In this document: positions 49,302 to 58,072 of the stretch, piece by piece
Layout of the letters: every line of letters begins with the position of its first letter
Numbering within the stretch: position 1 is the first letter of the stretch
NCBI RefSeq assembly: GCF_000336955.1
Contig: NZ_AOLI01000031.1
Span: 1-64,000, forward strand
DNA from: Haloferax larsenii JCM 13917
Lineage (GTDB): Archaea; Halobacteriota; Halobacteria; Halobacteriales; Haloferacaceae
Length of the DNA: 64,000 nucleotides
Reading direction: 5' to 3'
Program-made: the position numbers and the translations under genes
Notes under the pieces: generated by a model
What the model was told of the DNA's origin: nothing
Database searches by the model: none
The model's input: the letters and a program-made list of their open reading frames with translations, nothing else

Positions 49302-51212
49302 ATGACCTCCACGCAGAGCGACCTCGCTGGGTTGTCGCGGTTCATCTTCCGCGCACCCAAATGGTATACGAGTCTCGGCTTCGCCCTGCTCGTCGCTGCG
49401 ATGGCGGGTGTTGCGGCGTTCGACTCCGGCGACCTCGCCGGGTCGTGGCGAGGACTCTTCTTCCTCGGGCGGGACGCGTGGGAAGGAATCTTCTTCATCG
49501 GCATTCCGACCGTCGTCGCGGCGTTCGGGACGACTGGCGTCGACCGATTCGTCGGCGGAAAACTCACGCATAATCGCTCGTCGCTTCTCGCGCTGGCGGG
49601 CGAAGTCATCATCGTCATGGTCGTCACGCTGGCGGCTATCGTGTCAGTCGGGACCGGACTCGGACAGCGATTCGTCTTCGACGCGCTCGTCGTGGCCCTC
49701 GCGTCGGTGTTCGCCTTCCGTCTCCTCATCATCATGGCGGTGTCGCGGTCGTCCCTGCTCATCGCCTCGGTTCCCGCGAGCATCCAGACGCTCACCGCCG
49801 CGGCGCTCCTGTTCGTCTACAGCGGGACGCTTCGCTTCTTCGAAGTCGGCGGCCCGCTCCTCGAAGCGTACCTGATGCCGTATCTCGCGCGCCCATCGCG
49901 CGCCCCGCCAGAACTCTCGGTCATCGCCCTCAGCCACTTCCAACTGCTGGTAATCTCGTGTGTCATCTACGCGCTGGCCGTCTACGCGTTCCTTCAGGTC
50001 GTCGACCGCCCGTGGCGTCGCAGCCTCGGCGTCTCGGTCCTCGATTTCATCCGGGGTTTCATCGGCCACGTCGCCGAGGGGACCCGCGAGTTAGAGGACT
50101 TCTTCGAACAACTCGGACAGGAGGCTATCGTCCCCGTGACGGTCCTCTCGTTCCGGCGAGACGACGGCACCGAGAAAGCCCGATTCGTCCTCCCGATGAT
50201 TCATCCCGGACCGATGGGTGAAATCGGCGGGGGGAACTTCCCCGAACGCGTTGCTCGCCGCTCCGAAGGCTTGGCCTTCCCGCCTCACGCGACCGCCGGA
50301 CACGACTTCAACCTCGTGACCGAGCGCGAAGTCGACGTGGTGCTCGACGCCATCGACTGTGCTGCCGACGACATCGAGTACACGTCGGAAGCGACACAGA
50401 GCGTCCGCGTCGAGTCGGGAGACGCGAAGATGCTCGGGCAGTCGTTCGGCGACGACGCCGTCCTCGTCTCGACGTACGCTCCGCTCTTCGCCGACGACGT
50501 CGAGTACGCAGTCGGCCTCTCGGCGGCCGCCGAAGCCAGAACGACCGGCCTCGACGACGTGCTCTTGGTCGACGCTCACAACTGCAACAACGGACTTTCC
50601 GGCCCCGACCTCGGCCACGTCACGCCGGGCAGCAAGCGCTCGTTCGACATGATATCCGCGGCGGGGCTCGCGGGCGAACGACTCACCGAAGCCAGCCGAG
50701 ACTCGCTGTCGATGGGGACCGCGTGGGAGGAGACCGACTGGGTCCCCCGCGAGGGAATCGGCCCGCTCGGTATTCGCGTGGCTGTCACCCGAGTCGACGG
50801 GCAGACGACGGCCTACGTCCTCATCGACGGCAACAACATGGAACCGGGACTCCGCGACCGTATCGTCGACGCGCTCACGACGACCGACGGCGGCGTCGAC
50901 GTGGCCGAAGTGATGACGACGGACACGCACATCGTCAACACCGTCGAAGCCGAAAACCAGGTCGGCTCCGTCATCGACCAGGACGAACTCCTCGCGACCA
51001 TCGAACGCCTCACCGACGCGGCGCTCGACGACTGCGAACCGGTCACTGCGGGGATGGCGACCCGGCGCGCAGAAGTGACCATCTTCGGAAACGACCGAAC
51101 CGAAACGCTCGCCAGCCACGCCAACGCCGTCGTCTCCATGGGCGGGGCACTCGCGCTGGCGGTCATCCTCGCTGCGATGGCCGTCAGTCTTCTCGTGTTC
51201 TTCCTCGCGTAG
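49302..51212 (+). CDS. DUF2070 family membrane protein
   Basis: A 636-residue protein. About seven N-terminal transmembrane helices (about 23-245) are followed by a large soluble domain (about 250-600) and a final hydrophobic helix (about 612-635). The soluble part contains the family pattern FVLPMIHPGPMGEIGGGNFP near 285-304 and DAHNCNNG near 424-431, suggesting a metal or nucleotide site. DUF2070 is an archaeal-specific family of unknown role. Monocistronic. Confidence 0.88.
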   Translation: MTSTQSDLAGLSRFIFRAPKWYTSLGFALLVAAMAGVAAFDSGDLAGSWRGLFFLGRDAWEGIFFIGIPTVVAAFGTTGVDRFVGGKLTHNRSSLLALAGEVIIVMVVTLAAIVSVGTGLGQRFVFDALVVALASVFAFRLLIIMAVSRSSLLIASVPASIQTLTAAALLFVYSGTLRFFEVGGPLLEAYLMPYLARPSRAPPELSVIALSHFQLLVISCVIYALAVYAFLQVVDRPWRRSLGVSVLDFIRGFIGHVAEGTRELEDFFEQLGQEAIVPVTVLSFRRDDGTEKARFVLPMIHPGPMGEIGGGNFPERVARRSEGLAFPPHATAGHDFNLVTEREVDVVLDAIDCAADDIEYTSEATQSVRVESGDAKMLGQSFGDDAVLVSTYAPLFADDVEYAVGLSAAAEARTTGLDDVLLVDAHNCNNGLSGPDLGHVTPGSKRSFDMISAAGLAGERLTEASRDSLSMGTAWEETDWVPREGIGPLGIRVAVTRVDGQTTAYVLIDGNNMEPGLRDRIVDALTTTDGGVDVAEVMTTDTHIVNTVEAENQVGSVIDQDELLATIERLTDAALDDCEPVTAGMATRRAEVTIFGNDRTETLASHANAVVSMGGALALAVILAAMAVSLLVFFLA

Positions 51213-51256
51213 CCACTCGGTGAGTGGGGTGCGTGACGAAAATCGACCCCGTCACG

Positions 51257-51463
51257 TCACTTCAGTTTGAGCGTTCGAACTTCGATAGCGCCACAACTCG
51301 GACAGACGCGTCGGTAGTCGATTCGGTTGCCCGTCGTCTTCGCGGACCACTCACCGTCCTCGTCTACGAACCCGCACTTCGAGCACTCGCGGTCGGCGTC
51401 GGTGTAGTGGTCGCGCAGTCGGTCCAACGCTGTCGTTCCTCTCCGTGGCCGCCTGGTTGACAT
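51257..51463 (-). CDS. HVO_0649-type zinc finger protein
   Basis: A 68-residue protein with a zinc ribbon: CSKCGFVDEDGEW near 27-39 and CPSCGAIEVRTLKLK near 54-68. The N-terminus is basic (MSTRRPRRGTTALDRLRDHY). It matches my memory of the family named after Haloferax volcanii HVO_0649. Such mini-proteins may bind nucleic acids or partners; the function is not established. It is convergent with the DUF2070 gene. Confidence 0.8.
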   Translation of the reverse strand: MSTRRPRRGTTALDRLRDHYTDADRECSKCGFVDEDGEWSAKTTGNRIDYRRVCPSCGAIEVRTLKLK

Positions 51464-51616
51464 GCGTTAACTTATGGCATTAAATGGTATAGATGTACCG
51501 CCGAACACTGAGGATAGTTGATACTCACAGTGACGGTGGACAGGCCGACGTCGTGACGGACGGAGCGCCCGCTCCGCTCAGCGGTCGGCGAGTCACGGGG
51601 GGTGCCCGCGAGAACC

Positions 51617-51871
51617 CTATTCGTCTTCAGCGGCCGCGAACAGTTCGTCCACGGCTTCCTGCGCTGTCTTGGCCGCCTCGTCGGCGACCGCGGCAGCGTT
51701 CTCGGCGTCGTCGGGTGCGTTGATGTACACGTCGACGTCGAGCACGCCATCTTCGAACGTCACGGTGACGTCGAAGTCTTTGACGCGGGATTGTTTGAAC
51801 CGGTCGAAGATGAGGCCTTCAGCCGCCTCTGCGGCGGTTTCGACGACCTCTTCGTCGCTCGGCTGTGGCAT
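51617..51871 (-). CDS. DUF3194 family protein
   Basis: An 84-residue acidic protein (MPQPSDEEVVETAAEAAEGL and on), full length for DUF3194, an archaeal family with a helix and a beta hairpin (VTVTFEDGVLDVDVYIN). It follows the prefoldin beta gene with no gap, which is a conserved pairing. Function unknown; the genomic link suggests a co-chaperone or translation role. Confidence 0.85.
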   Translation of the reverse strand: MPQPSDEEVVETAAEAAEGLIFDRFKQSRVKDFDVTVTFEDGVLDVDVYINAPDDAENAAAVADEAAKTAQEAVDELFAAAEDE

Positions 51872-52249
51872 TTACGCGCCGCCGGGGCCCATCGGGCCAG
51901 CGCCGCCGCCCTGCAGCATCTGCTGGAGTTCTTCCTGCAGACTCTCGAATTTGTCCTGCACGCGCGTCTCCTGCTTCGTGAGCTGCTCGACGCGGACTTC
52001 GAGGCTGTCGACCTTCTCTTCGAGGTCGTCTTTGGCTTCGTCGTAGTCGGCTTCGACGAGGAGTTCGCCGACTTCGCGGTACATCTTCGTGTCCGCGTCG
52101 ATGTCTTCGAGGGTCTCCAGTGCCGTCTTCGCCTCGTTGAGCGCAGTCTCGGAGGACTGCTTCTGCTCAGCGACGTTCTGGGCGGTTTCCTGAAGGTTCT
52201 GAAGTTCTTCGAGCTTCTCCTGCGCTTCCGGCGGCAGACTTCCCTGCAT
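51872..52249 (-). CDS. pfdB: prefoldin subunit beta
   Basis: A 125-residue coiled-coil chaperone subunit: two long helices around a short beta hairpin ([20 protein letters not shown] near 45-64) and a Gly/Met-rich tail. With the alpha subunit it forms the hexameric jellyfish-like prefoldin that hands unfolded proteins to the thermosome. It stands in a conserved cluster with RpoP, L37Ae, Pcc1 and DUF3194. The start ATG at 52249 matches the usual [12 protein letters not shown]. Confidence 0.92.
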   Translation of the reverse strand: MQGSLPPEAQEKLEELQNLQETAQNVAEQKQSSETALNEAKTALETLEDIDADTKMYREVGELLVEADYDEAKDDLEEKVDSLEVRVEQLTKQETRVQDKFESLQEELQQMLQGGGAGPMGPGGA

Positions 52250-52292
52250 ACCCGAACCGACGGGCCGCCGGCCCTAAAACACCCGCGGTCTC

Positions 52293-52562
52293 CTACGCGA
52301 GTCGGCCGCGGTCTGTCGCGGCGTCGAAAACAGTCTCTGCGGCCTCGACGAGGCGAATCCACGTGTTGACGCCGGCGCGGAGGGCGACGAGGTCGTCGGC
52401 CTCGATGGTGACGACGACCGTCTTGCCCTCGCGGTGGACGCTCGCGCCCGAGCGAGCGTCGTCTATCTCGCCGACTTCGACCGCGATGCTTCGCTCGACG
52501 ATGCGTGCGCGCCGCTCGTCGGGGTAGTCGAATTCGAGAGCAGCGCGATGCGCTGTGCGCAC
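52293..52562 (-). CDS. pcc1: KEOPS complex subunit Pcc1
   Basis: An 89-residue protein with a GTG start at 52562, one base after the rpoP stop. The fold pattern (EVGEIDDARSGASVHREGKT, then VVVTIEADDLVALRAGVNTW) matches the small beta-beta-alpha Pcc1 family. Pcc1 dimers bind the Kae1 subunit of KEOPS, which makes the threonylcarbamoyl adenosine modification at A37 of tRNAs. No other KEOPS gene is present in this window. Confidence 0.88.
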   Translation of the reverse strand: MRTAHRAALEFDYPDERRARIVERSIAVEVGEIDDARSGASVHREGKTVVVTIEADDLVALRAGVNTWIRLVEAAETVFDAATDRGRLA

Positions 52563-52563
52563 G

Positions 52564-52698
52564 TTACTCGACGGCGACTTCTTTCACGTTGGGGGACCGC
52601 TCCTTCAGGAGGACGCGGTGCCCACAGTACGGACAGCGAACGCCACCGAACTCGTCCAGTTCGACGTCGCGTTTACACCGGGAACACTTGTAGCTCAT
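52564..52698 (-). CDS. rpoP: DNA-directed RNA polymerase subunit P (Rpb12-like)
   Basis: A 44-residue protein, [20 protein letters not shown] and on, ending KEVAVE. The zinc ribbon uses C5-x2-C8 and C22-x2-C25 and is the archaeal Rpb12 homologue that helps the polymerase open promoters. Position and length (44-46 residues) match the family. It sits 1 bp before pcc1 and 32 bp after rpl37ae, in the usual archaeal order L37Ae, RpoP, Pcc1, prefoldin beta. Confidence 0.93.
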   Translation of the reverse strand: MSYKCSRCKRDVELDEFGGVRCPYCGHRVLLKERSPNVKEVAVE

Positions 52699-52730
52699 TG
52701 GTAGTGTGAGGAATCGAGGCTGCTGCGGCG

Positions 52731-53000
52731 TTATTCGTCCTCGCCGGTCAGCGCGGCGCGGATGGAACGACGAACCTGCTTGCCTGCGGGGGTCTCGGGG
52801 CGGTAGGAACCGCCGGTGAAGACCTCACCGGTCTCTTCGTTCTTCCAGATGCCAGTTCCAACGCGAGTGACGTCGTCGCCGTCGACCTTGGAATTTCGCA
52901 TCTCTGCTTCGATTTCCTTGACGCGGCGGCGGGCGACGCGGCCGTACCGTGCGCCAAAGCGCCCGGCACTTCCGACGGACCGTGCCTTATTCTCGGCCAT
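52731..53000 (-). CDS. rpl37ae: 50S ribosomal protein L37Ae (eL43) lacking zinc cysteines
   Basis: An 89-residue ribosomal protein with family landmarks: [20 protein letters not shown] near 8-27, [20 protein letters not shown] near 48-67 and the C-terminal RRSIRAAL. In the family a Cys4 zinc finger normally sits between these blocks (CPxCG ... GTGIWxCxxC). Here all four cysteines are gone: the equivalent positions read SKVDG and KNEETG. It is placed in the canonical cluster, so it is surely the true ribosomal gene rather than a paralogue. The start ATG at 53000 matches [10 protein letters not shown]. Confidence 0.93.
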   Translation of the reverse strand: MAENKARSVGSAGRFGARYGRVARRRVKEIEAEMRNSKVDGDDVTRVGTGIWKNEETGEVFTGGSYRPETPAGKQVRRSIRAALTGEDE

Positions 53001-53108
53001 AGTACCGCCTACTACCCCAGCGGCATGGATAAACCCTACGAGTCGAGTCGGCGACGACGTCGCCCCGTGTGGGACACAGTGCTCCTCGTCGCGCCCTGCT
53101 CGGGCGTG

Positions 53109-53834
53109 CTATTCGTCCTGTAACTCCGCCTCGCGGAGCGCGTCGTTCAGGTCGTCCCTGACTCGCTCGCCCGTCTCCCGATTCATCGCCGTCGTCACGA
53201 TGCGGTTTTCCTGCACGCTCGACCCGTCGCGGAGGAGCAAGCGAACGTTTCCGTTGTTGTCGGCGCGGGTGACTTTCGCTCGGAGCCCCGACTGCGACCC
53301 CTTCCCACCGGCGTCGATGGGGCCGGGGATGACCTTCTTGACGTGCGGGTGCCCGGCGACAACGCCAATCGCGCGCCGACCCTTCCGGTCGCCGATGAGC
53401 GTCGTGTGGCTCCCGCCGAGCTTTTCGGCTGGCGGGATGTCGACGACTTCCAGCGCCCGTTCGCCCCGTCTGTCGAGGACGGCAGCCACGGGGTCGTCGT
53501 CGGCGACGCGGTAGAATTCGTAGTGGAGTTGCGCCCGCGTCTCGCGAAGTGGGTCGCGCTCGCCAGCAGCGTAGACTGTCTCGGGGCGCTTTCGGCGAAT
53601 CTCGTCGGCGACGAGACCGGCGAAGTTCCGCAGTTGGACGACCTTCGTCTCGTCGCCGGACTCCGGAATCGTCGTCACGGTTGTCTCGCCGACGACGTCG
53701 TCTTCGTCGAGATACGTCAGCGTCGCTCGGTCGGCTTCGAAGACGGCGACCACGGCGTCGCAGTTGGCGGTGTTGCAGGTGAGACAGTAGTCTCCCGGTT
53801 TCGCTAATGGCGTTCCACACCGCCGACAGTGCAT
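53109..53834 (-). CDS. DUF2103 family protein
   Basis: A 241-residue protein starting with a zinc ribbon CRRCGTPLAKPGDYCLTCNT at 3-22, followed by an alpha/beta domain with conserved polar motifs (GSHTTLIGDRKGRRAIGVVA near 142-161, HPHVKKVIPGPIDAGGKG near 163-180). DUF2103 is an archaeal family, often near ribosome or RNA genes; the Lys/Arg-rich motifs suggest RNA binding. Function unknown. Its upstream region carries a 26-bp tandem repeat. Confidence 0.88.
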   Translation of the reverse strand: MHCRRCGTPLAKPGDYCLTCNTANCDAVVAVFEADRATLTYLDEDDVVGETTVTTIPESGDETKVVQLRNFAGLVADEIRRKRPETVYAAGERDPLRETRAQLHYEFYRVADDDPVAAVLDRRGERALEVVDIPPAEKLGGSHTTLIGDRKGRRAIGVVAGHPHVKKVIPGPIDAGGKGSQSGLRAKVTRADNNGNVRLLLRDGSSVQENRIVTTAMNRETGERVRDDLNDALREAELQDE

Positions 53835-53873
53835 AAATCCCCCTCGGGCGTGCGTCTACAAAAGGTCGTTTAT

Positions 53874-53943
53874 ACATCGACCGACCCCTCGTGTTCTGCA
53901 CATTGACCGCCCCCTCGTGTTCTGCACATCGACCGACCCCTCA
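53874..53943. repeat. 26-bp tandem repeat upstream of DUF2103 gene
   Basis: Unit 1 at 53874-53899 and unit 2 at 53900-53925 differ by two bases; a partial third unit begins at 53926. Each contains CGACCGACCCCTCGTGTTCT-like sequence. The block lies in the divergent promoter region between the DUF2103 gene and the membrane-protein gene at 54007. Confidence 0.75.
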
Positions 53944-54006
53944 TATCCCCTCGCCCGCCTGACACGGTGGCGAAAACTATTGGTGGCCCGTCCGTGAGGC
54001 ACGCGT

Positions 54007-54822
54007 ATGCAGGGTCTACACCGGGGGGCTCTTCTCGCGTCTCTCCTCCCGCTCGCCTTGGTCGGCCTCGTCGGCTTGTTCGCCCTCGCCCTCGACCCCG
54101 AAGCGACCATTCGAATCGCCACCGAACTGGCGAACCAGGCGTTGGCACTGGCACGCGCAGTCGCCTCGTATCTCCGCCGGGCGGCCCCCATCTCGACTGG
54201 CCTGTTCGCCGTCTTCGCGTGGGTCGCCGCCAGCACCTTCAGCGCGTTCTTCGTCCACCGCGACCACAGTGATACGCGCACGATGGCCGAACTCGCTTTC
54301 GCCCTCGTCGCCTCCGCGACGATTCCGCTCGTCGCGGTCTTCGCCCGTGACCGCCCCATCGTGGTCGTCGGAACGAGTGTCGTCCTTCTTGCGGCCGCAG
54401 GTGCCGTCTTCGCCGGCCGGTCCAACACGGAAGGCGTCGTCACCGGCTCGCTGTACGCGGTCGCACCTATCGCAGTCGGCGGGGCTGTCGCGTATCTCTT
54501 CGTCAGCCCGTCGGTCGCGCAGATTGCGACGCTCGCACTCCCGCTGGCTGTCGGCTACTCTCTTGGCGTCGCCAGCGCGCATGGCCGCCCGACTGCGGGC
54601 GCGTTCGTCTCCACGCTCGCGTTCGCCATCCCGGCGTGGACGTACTTCCCGCCCGCCGCAGAGGCTTCGGGCTTCCAACTCGGGACCGTCGGGTTAGCAG
54701 TCGGCTTTGCCATCGCGGCGGTCCTCTTGTCGCTCCCGTTCGCTGCCATCGGCTACGCGACGACGCGAACGACGAAAGCAACGAAAGCGCCCCCGAACGC
54801 GTCAGCAACGGCAGACGAATAA
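54007..54822 (+). CDS. polytopic membrane protein, hypothetical
   Basis: A 271-residue protein with seven to eight hydrophobic segments (about 9-29, 59-82, 92-112, 118-137, 149-167, 170-190, 198-216, 226-249) and a short Thr/Lys-rich tail. There is no catalytic signature and no signal cleavage site. It may be a transporter-like or structural membrane protein specific to haloarchaea. Its stop lies 17 bp before the convergent truD. Confidence 0.7.
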   Translation: MQGLHRGALLASLLPLALVGLVGLFALALDPEATIRIATELANQALALARAVASYLRRAAPISTGLFAVFAWVAASTFSAFFVHRDHSDTRTMAELAFALVASATIPLVAVFARDRPIVVVGTSVVLLAAAGAVFAGRSNTEGVVTGSLYAVAPIAVGGAVAYLFVSPSVAQIATLALPLAVGYSLGVASAHGRPTAGAFVSTLAFAIPAWTYFPPAAEASGFQLGTVGLAVGFAIAAVLLSLPFAAIGYATTRTTKATKAPPNASATADE

Positions 54823-54839
54823 CTCGAAAAAAGCGCGCT

Positions 54840-56186
54840 TCAGAGGTCGAGCGGCCCGGCCTTCAGATACTCGCGCATCACGGCGGTCGCGTACGACCCG
54901 TGTGGGAGGCCGAAGTCGAAGACCAAACTCTCGTCTTCGACCGTCAGGTCCGTGCGGACGAGAATCGCTCGTCGCGTCCCGGTCGAACGGAAGTTTCCGG
55001 GGAGGTCGAAGTCGGCGGGTTCGAGGTCGAGGTCGTCGAGAACCTCGCGTTCGATATCGCCCTGCTCGCCCTCGGCGAGTTCCGTCTCGGTGCCGACGAG
55101 GGGTGCCGTGACGAACGCCCGGCCGCGCTCGATGTGGCGGGCCATCACGTCCACTCGGCGGCCGGTGGCCGACTGGAGACGGCTCACGTCTGGAATCTCG
55201 ATTCCGTCCGGGGCGTCGCGGTCGGCGAAGGCCACGACGTCGCCCTCGATTGGGCTGTCGAAGGGGAGGCCGCGGTCGAGTCGCTCCGAGAGTATCTGGT
55301 TGAAGACGTACGACTGCGCGGCGTTGACGAAGAGGCGCTGGAGGTTCGAGGGCACCGATTCGAGCGCGTTTCGCCAGTCGTCGTCGGTCTCCGCGCCGTC
55401 TTCTGCGAGTCGGTGGAGCATGCCGCGCTCGTAGCCGAGGTAGCCCGGAATCGCGTCGAGCGCGCGGTGCCAATCCGGGTCGGCCGAGGCCGCTTCCTCG
55501 TCGACGATGGCCCGGCCTTTCTGCGTCTCCTCGGGTTCGTCTTCGGTCGGCCCGCCGCAGTACGCGAGGACGGCCTCGCGCCACTCGCCGCGGACGACGT
55601 GCAGGCCGACTGTGTGGGTAATAGGTCGGATACTGCCGAATCGCTGGTGGCCGAAGTAGTTGGGGACGCCGACCATGCCGTCGCGACCGCCGAACTCGCG
55701 GAGCGAGTCGGTGATGTCCGCGACGTTCTCAGGGTGGTCGGGGTTGCGGACGCGAATACGGAAGTGGTTGCCCGCGAGGTCGCCGAAGTCGAGCGTCCGG
55801 CCGAGTCGGCCGACGACTTCGATATCGGCGTTTCGAATCTCGGGCACGTCGTCGGCGTCGCCGCCGTGGACGGTAAATAGCTGAGTCGTGACTGCGTGTT
55901 TGTCTTTCGTGCCCGCCCACGAGACGCGCTCTCTGCTGACGCCGAGTTCGTCAGAGAGGTGGCCCGCGAAGTCGTTGGTGTCCCAGCCGCGGAGCGTGAC
56001 ACGGAGGACGAGATTCGGGAAGTCGCCGGTCGGCGCGTCCGGCGGGCGAATGTTCAGCGAGTCGAGTTCGACTTCTCGGACGCCGAAGTCCTCGGGTTCG
56101 ACGCGGAGCACACCGCCGATGCCGTCGGCGTCACTCACGTAGTGGTCGATACCGACCGCCCGCTCTGTGGGGTGCGCCTCGCGCAT
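54840..56186 (-). CDS. truD: tRNA pseudouridine(13) synthase TruD
   Basis: A 448-residue pseudouridine synthase. The TruD signature [14 protein letters not shown] at 89-102 contains the catalytic Asp95. Further blocks are [20 protein letters not shown] near 130-149, [19 protein letters not shown] near 175-193 and the long insertion domain typical of archaeal TruD (about 215-380). It converts U13 of tRNAs. The start at 56186 overlaps the pth2 stop (TGATG), so the pth2-truD pair is translationally coupled. Confidence 0.93.
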   Translation of the reverse strand: MREAHPTERAVGIDHYVSDADGIGGVLRVEPEDFGVREVELDSLNIRPPDAPTGDFPNLVLRVTLRGWDTNDFAGHLSDELGVSRERVSWAGTKDKHAVTTQLFTVHGGDADDVPEIRNADIEVVGRLGRTLDFGDLAGNHFRIRVRNPDHPENVADITDSLREFGGRDGMVGVPNYFGHQRFGSIRPITHTVGLHVVRGEWREAVLAYCGGPTEDEPEETQKGRAIVDEEAASADPDWHRALDAIPGYLGYERGMLHRLAEDGAETDDDWRNALESVPSNLQRLFVNAAQSYVFNQILSERLDRGLPFDSPIEGDVVAFADRDAPDGIEIPDVSRLQSATGRRVDVMARHIERGRAFVTAPLVGTETELAEGEQGDIEREVLDDLDLEPADFDLPGNFRSTGTRRAILVRTDLTVEDESLVFDFGLPHGSYATAVMREYLKAGPLDL

Positions 56187-56524
56187 CAGTACAGAGAGAG
56201 GTCGCCCGTGACGCGGTCGACGAGGTCGTCGTCGGCCGGCCCGATTGCCAGTGCAGTCACCGTTCCCGGTTCGAGTTGGGTGTGGCCGGCGTCGCGGATG
56301 ATGGCGTGCGGGATGCCTTCGTGTTCGGCCTTCGAGGCGAGTTCGAACAGTTTCGATTCGCCGTTCGCCTTGAGGACGACCTTCTTCTGTCCTTCGCCTT
56401 TCCAGCGCTTTCGCGTCCGCGAGTCCGTGTCCTCGTAGGCGGACAGCGACGCGTGTGCGACCTGCGCGGCGAGTTTCCCCTCGCCCATGCCGATGTCGGC
56501 TCGTGCGACGATGGCCTGTTTCAT
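56186..56524 (-). CDS. pth2: peptidyl-tRNA hydrolase Pth2
   Basis: A 112-residue archaeal/eukaryal-type hydrolase with the conserved start [20 protein letters not shown], then QVAHAS, and the C-terminal core [20 protein letters not shown] with the active-site Asp and Thr. It frees tRNA from peptidyl-tRNAs that fall off ribosomes. It is upstream of truD in the same transcript. The longer frame to 56623 has no support. Confidence 0.93.
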   Translation of the reverse strand: MKQAIVARADIGMGEGKLAAQVAHASLSAYEDTDSRTRKRWKGEGQKKVVLKANGESKLFELASKAEHEGIPHAIIRDAGHTQLEPGTVTALAIGPADDDLVDRVTGDLSLY

Positions 56525-56639
56525 GCGCCCTACTCCCCGCCGACGCGGTAAATGTCCTCCCATCGCTGACCCGTGCAGACACGCTGTCTCCCTCCTTCGG
56601 GTCAAAAGAAACTTACCTGACACTACCCACGTTCAGTCG

Positions 56640-57380
56640 ATGACTGGTCCCCGAACACCCCTCCTCAACCCGCGCGAATACTTCGCGTCGAAGACACCAC
56701 CGCTCGACCTCGGCAGGGCAGTCGTCGCTGTCGCGGTCGTCACGCTCGTCCTCGCTGCCGGTATCGGCGGTCTCCTCTGGACGTTCACACAGCAACTCGA
56801 CCAACAGGTCACGGTCGACAACCCCGAACACCACCCCGAGTGGGCGTGCGAAAAGTACGAAGACGGTGGCCCGTTCGATGATATGTCTCCACCCGAGGGG
56901 TGCGACCCGTCCGTCCCCGAAGAGATGCAACGGCCGCTAGGCGAACTCATCTGGGAGGAGTTCTCGTGGGTTCCGTGGGCCACGCTGGTGCTCGTTCCCC
57001 TCACGTGGCTGTTCGAGGGAGCGATGCTTCACATCGGGAGTTCACTCGTCGGCGGCGAGGGTCGGTTCACCGACACGCTCGCAGTCGCCGGCTGGGGGAT
57101 GGTTCCCACCGCGGTCCGAACCCTCGTCGTCGGGTCGTACCTCATCTATCGACTCGGGTCGCTGTCGCTCCCGTCGTCGCCTGAAGCTGCGGTTCAGGCG
57201 GTTCAAACAGCTGTCAGTGGTCTCGGCCCCATCTCGGGTGCCGTCATGCTCGTCGTCGTCGCGTGGGCGACGTACATCCGAACGTACGGACTCGCCCGCG
57301 CCCGCGACCTCCCCGTGGGAACCGCTGCGGTCGTCACCGTCGGACTGTCGCTCGTGGGGCTCCTCTTCGAACTCGTCTGA
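56640..57380 (+). CDS. Yip1-family membrane protein
   Basis: A 246-residue protein starting MTGPRTPLLNPREYFASKTP, the usual Yip1-type opening (L-x-x-P-x-x-F/Y-F). Five hydrophobic segments (about 27-48, 106-127, 135-158, 196-214, 224-245) are separated by an acidic loop with two Cys (EWACEKYEDGG; EGCDPS). Yip1 domains occur in membrane-trafficking proteins of eukaryotes and in many prokaryotic integral membrane proteins; no role is known here. It diverges from pth2. Confidence 0.75.
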   Translation: MTGPRTPLLNPREYFASKTPPLDLGRAVVAVAVVTLVLAAGIGGLLWTFTQQLDQQVTVDNPEHHPEWACEKYEDGGPFDDMSPPEGCDPSVPEEMQRPLGELIWEEFSWVPWATLVLVPLTWLFEGAMLHIGSSLVGGEGRFTDTLAVAGWGMVPTAVRTLVVGSYLIYRLGSLSLPSSPEAAVQAVQTAVSGLGPISGAVMLVVVAWATYIRTYGLARARDLPVGTAAVVTVGLSLVGLLFELV

Positions 57381-57481
57381 GCGTCGGCGCACCCCACGGC
57401 TGACTCGATAGTCGTGTCACATCATCTATGCCGCCGAAACGAGAGGATGGATTTACCTACGTACGTCGCGCTCATTCGAGC

Positions 57482-58072
57482 ATGATACTCTCCGACGCCG
57501 ACATCCTCGCTCGCCTCGAAGCGGGGGACCTCGTAATCGACCCGCTCGACGACATCGACATGCAGGTCCAGCCGGCGAGCGTGGACCTCCGACTGGGGAC
57601 GGAGTTCCTGGAGTTCCAGCGAACGAACATCTCGTGTATCCACCCGAACCGCGAAGACGAAGTTTCGACCTACGTCGACGAGACCTACGTCGAGGAAGGC
57701 GACGACTTCATCCTCCACCCCGGCGACTTCGTCCTCGGGACGACCAAAGAGCGCGTCGAGATTCCCGACGACCTGCTCGCGACGGTCGAAGGCCGGTCGT
57801 CGCTCGGCCGTCTCGCAATCGTCATCCACGCGACTGCCGGTATCGTCGACCCCGGCTACGAGGGTCAGATTACGCTCGAACTGTCGAACCTCGGTTCCGC
57901 GCCCGTCGCGCTCACGCCGGGGATGCGCATCTCCCAACTCGTGTTCACGGAGATGAAGTCGCCCGCAGACCGTCCCTACGGCGCCGAACGCGGCTCGAAG
58001 TATCAGGGCCAGCGCGGCCCGCAGGCGTCGCGTATCGGTTCTGACCCCGAATTCGGAGACGCAGAAAAATGA
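57482..58072 (+). CDS. dcd: dCTP deaminase
   Basis: A 196-residue trimer-type enzyme. [18 protein letters not shown] near 99-116 and [16 protein letters not shown] near 117-132 are the active-site signature, including the catalytic Glu. It converts dCTP to dUTP (some archaeal enzymes also make dUMP directly). The start at 57482 matches [15 protein letters not shown]. It overlaps the ThiR gene by 4 bp, so the two are co-translated. Confidence 0.93.
   Translation: MILSDADILARLEAGDLVIDPLDDIDMQVQPASVDLRLGTEFLEFQRTNISCIHPNREDEVSTYVDETYVEEGDDFILHPGDFVLGTTKERVEIPDDLLATVEGRSSLGRLAIVIHATAGIVDPGYEGQITLELSNLGSAPVALTPGMRISQLVFTEMKSPADRPYGAERGSKYQGQRGPQASRIGSDPEFGDAEK

Noticed and set aside
51540-51616. 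possible small RNA or terminator with GC-rich inverted pieces
   Set aside because: Short palindromes such as GGAGCGCCCGCTCC occur, but nothing supports a defined RNA.
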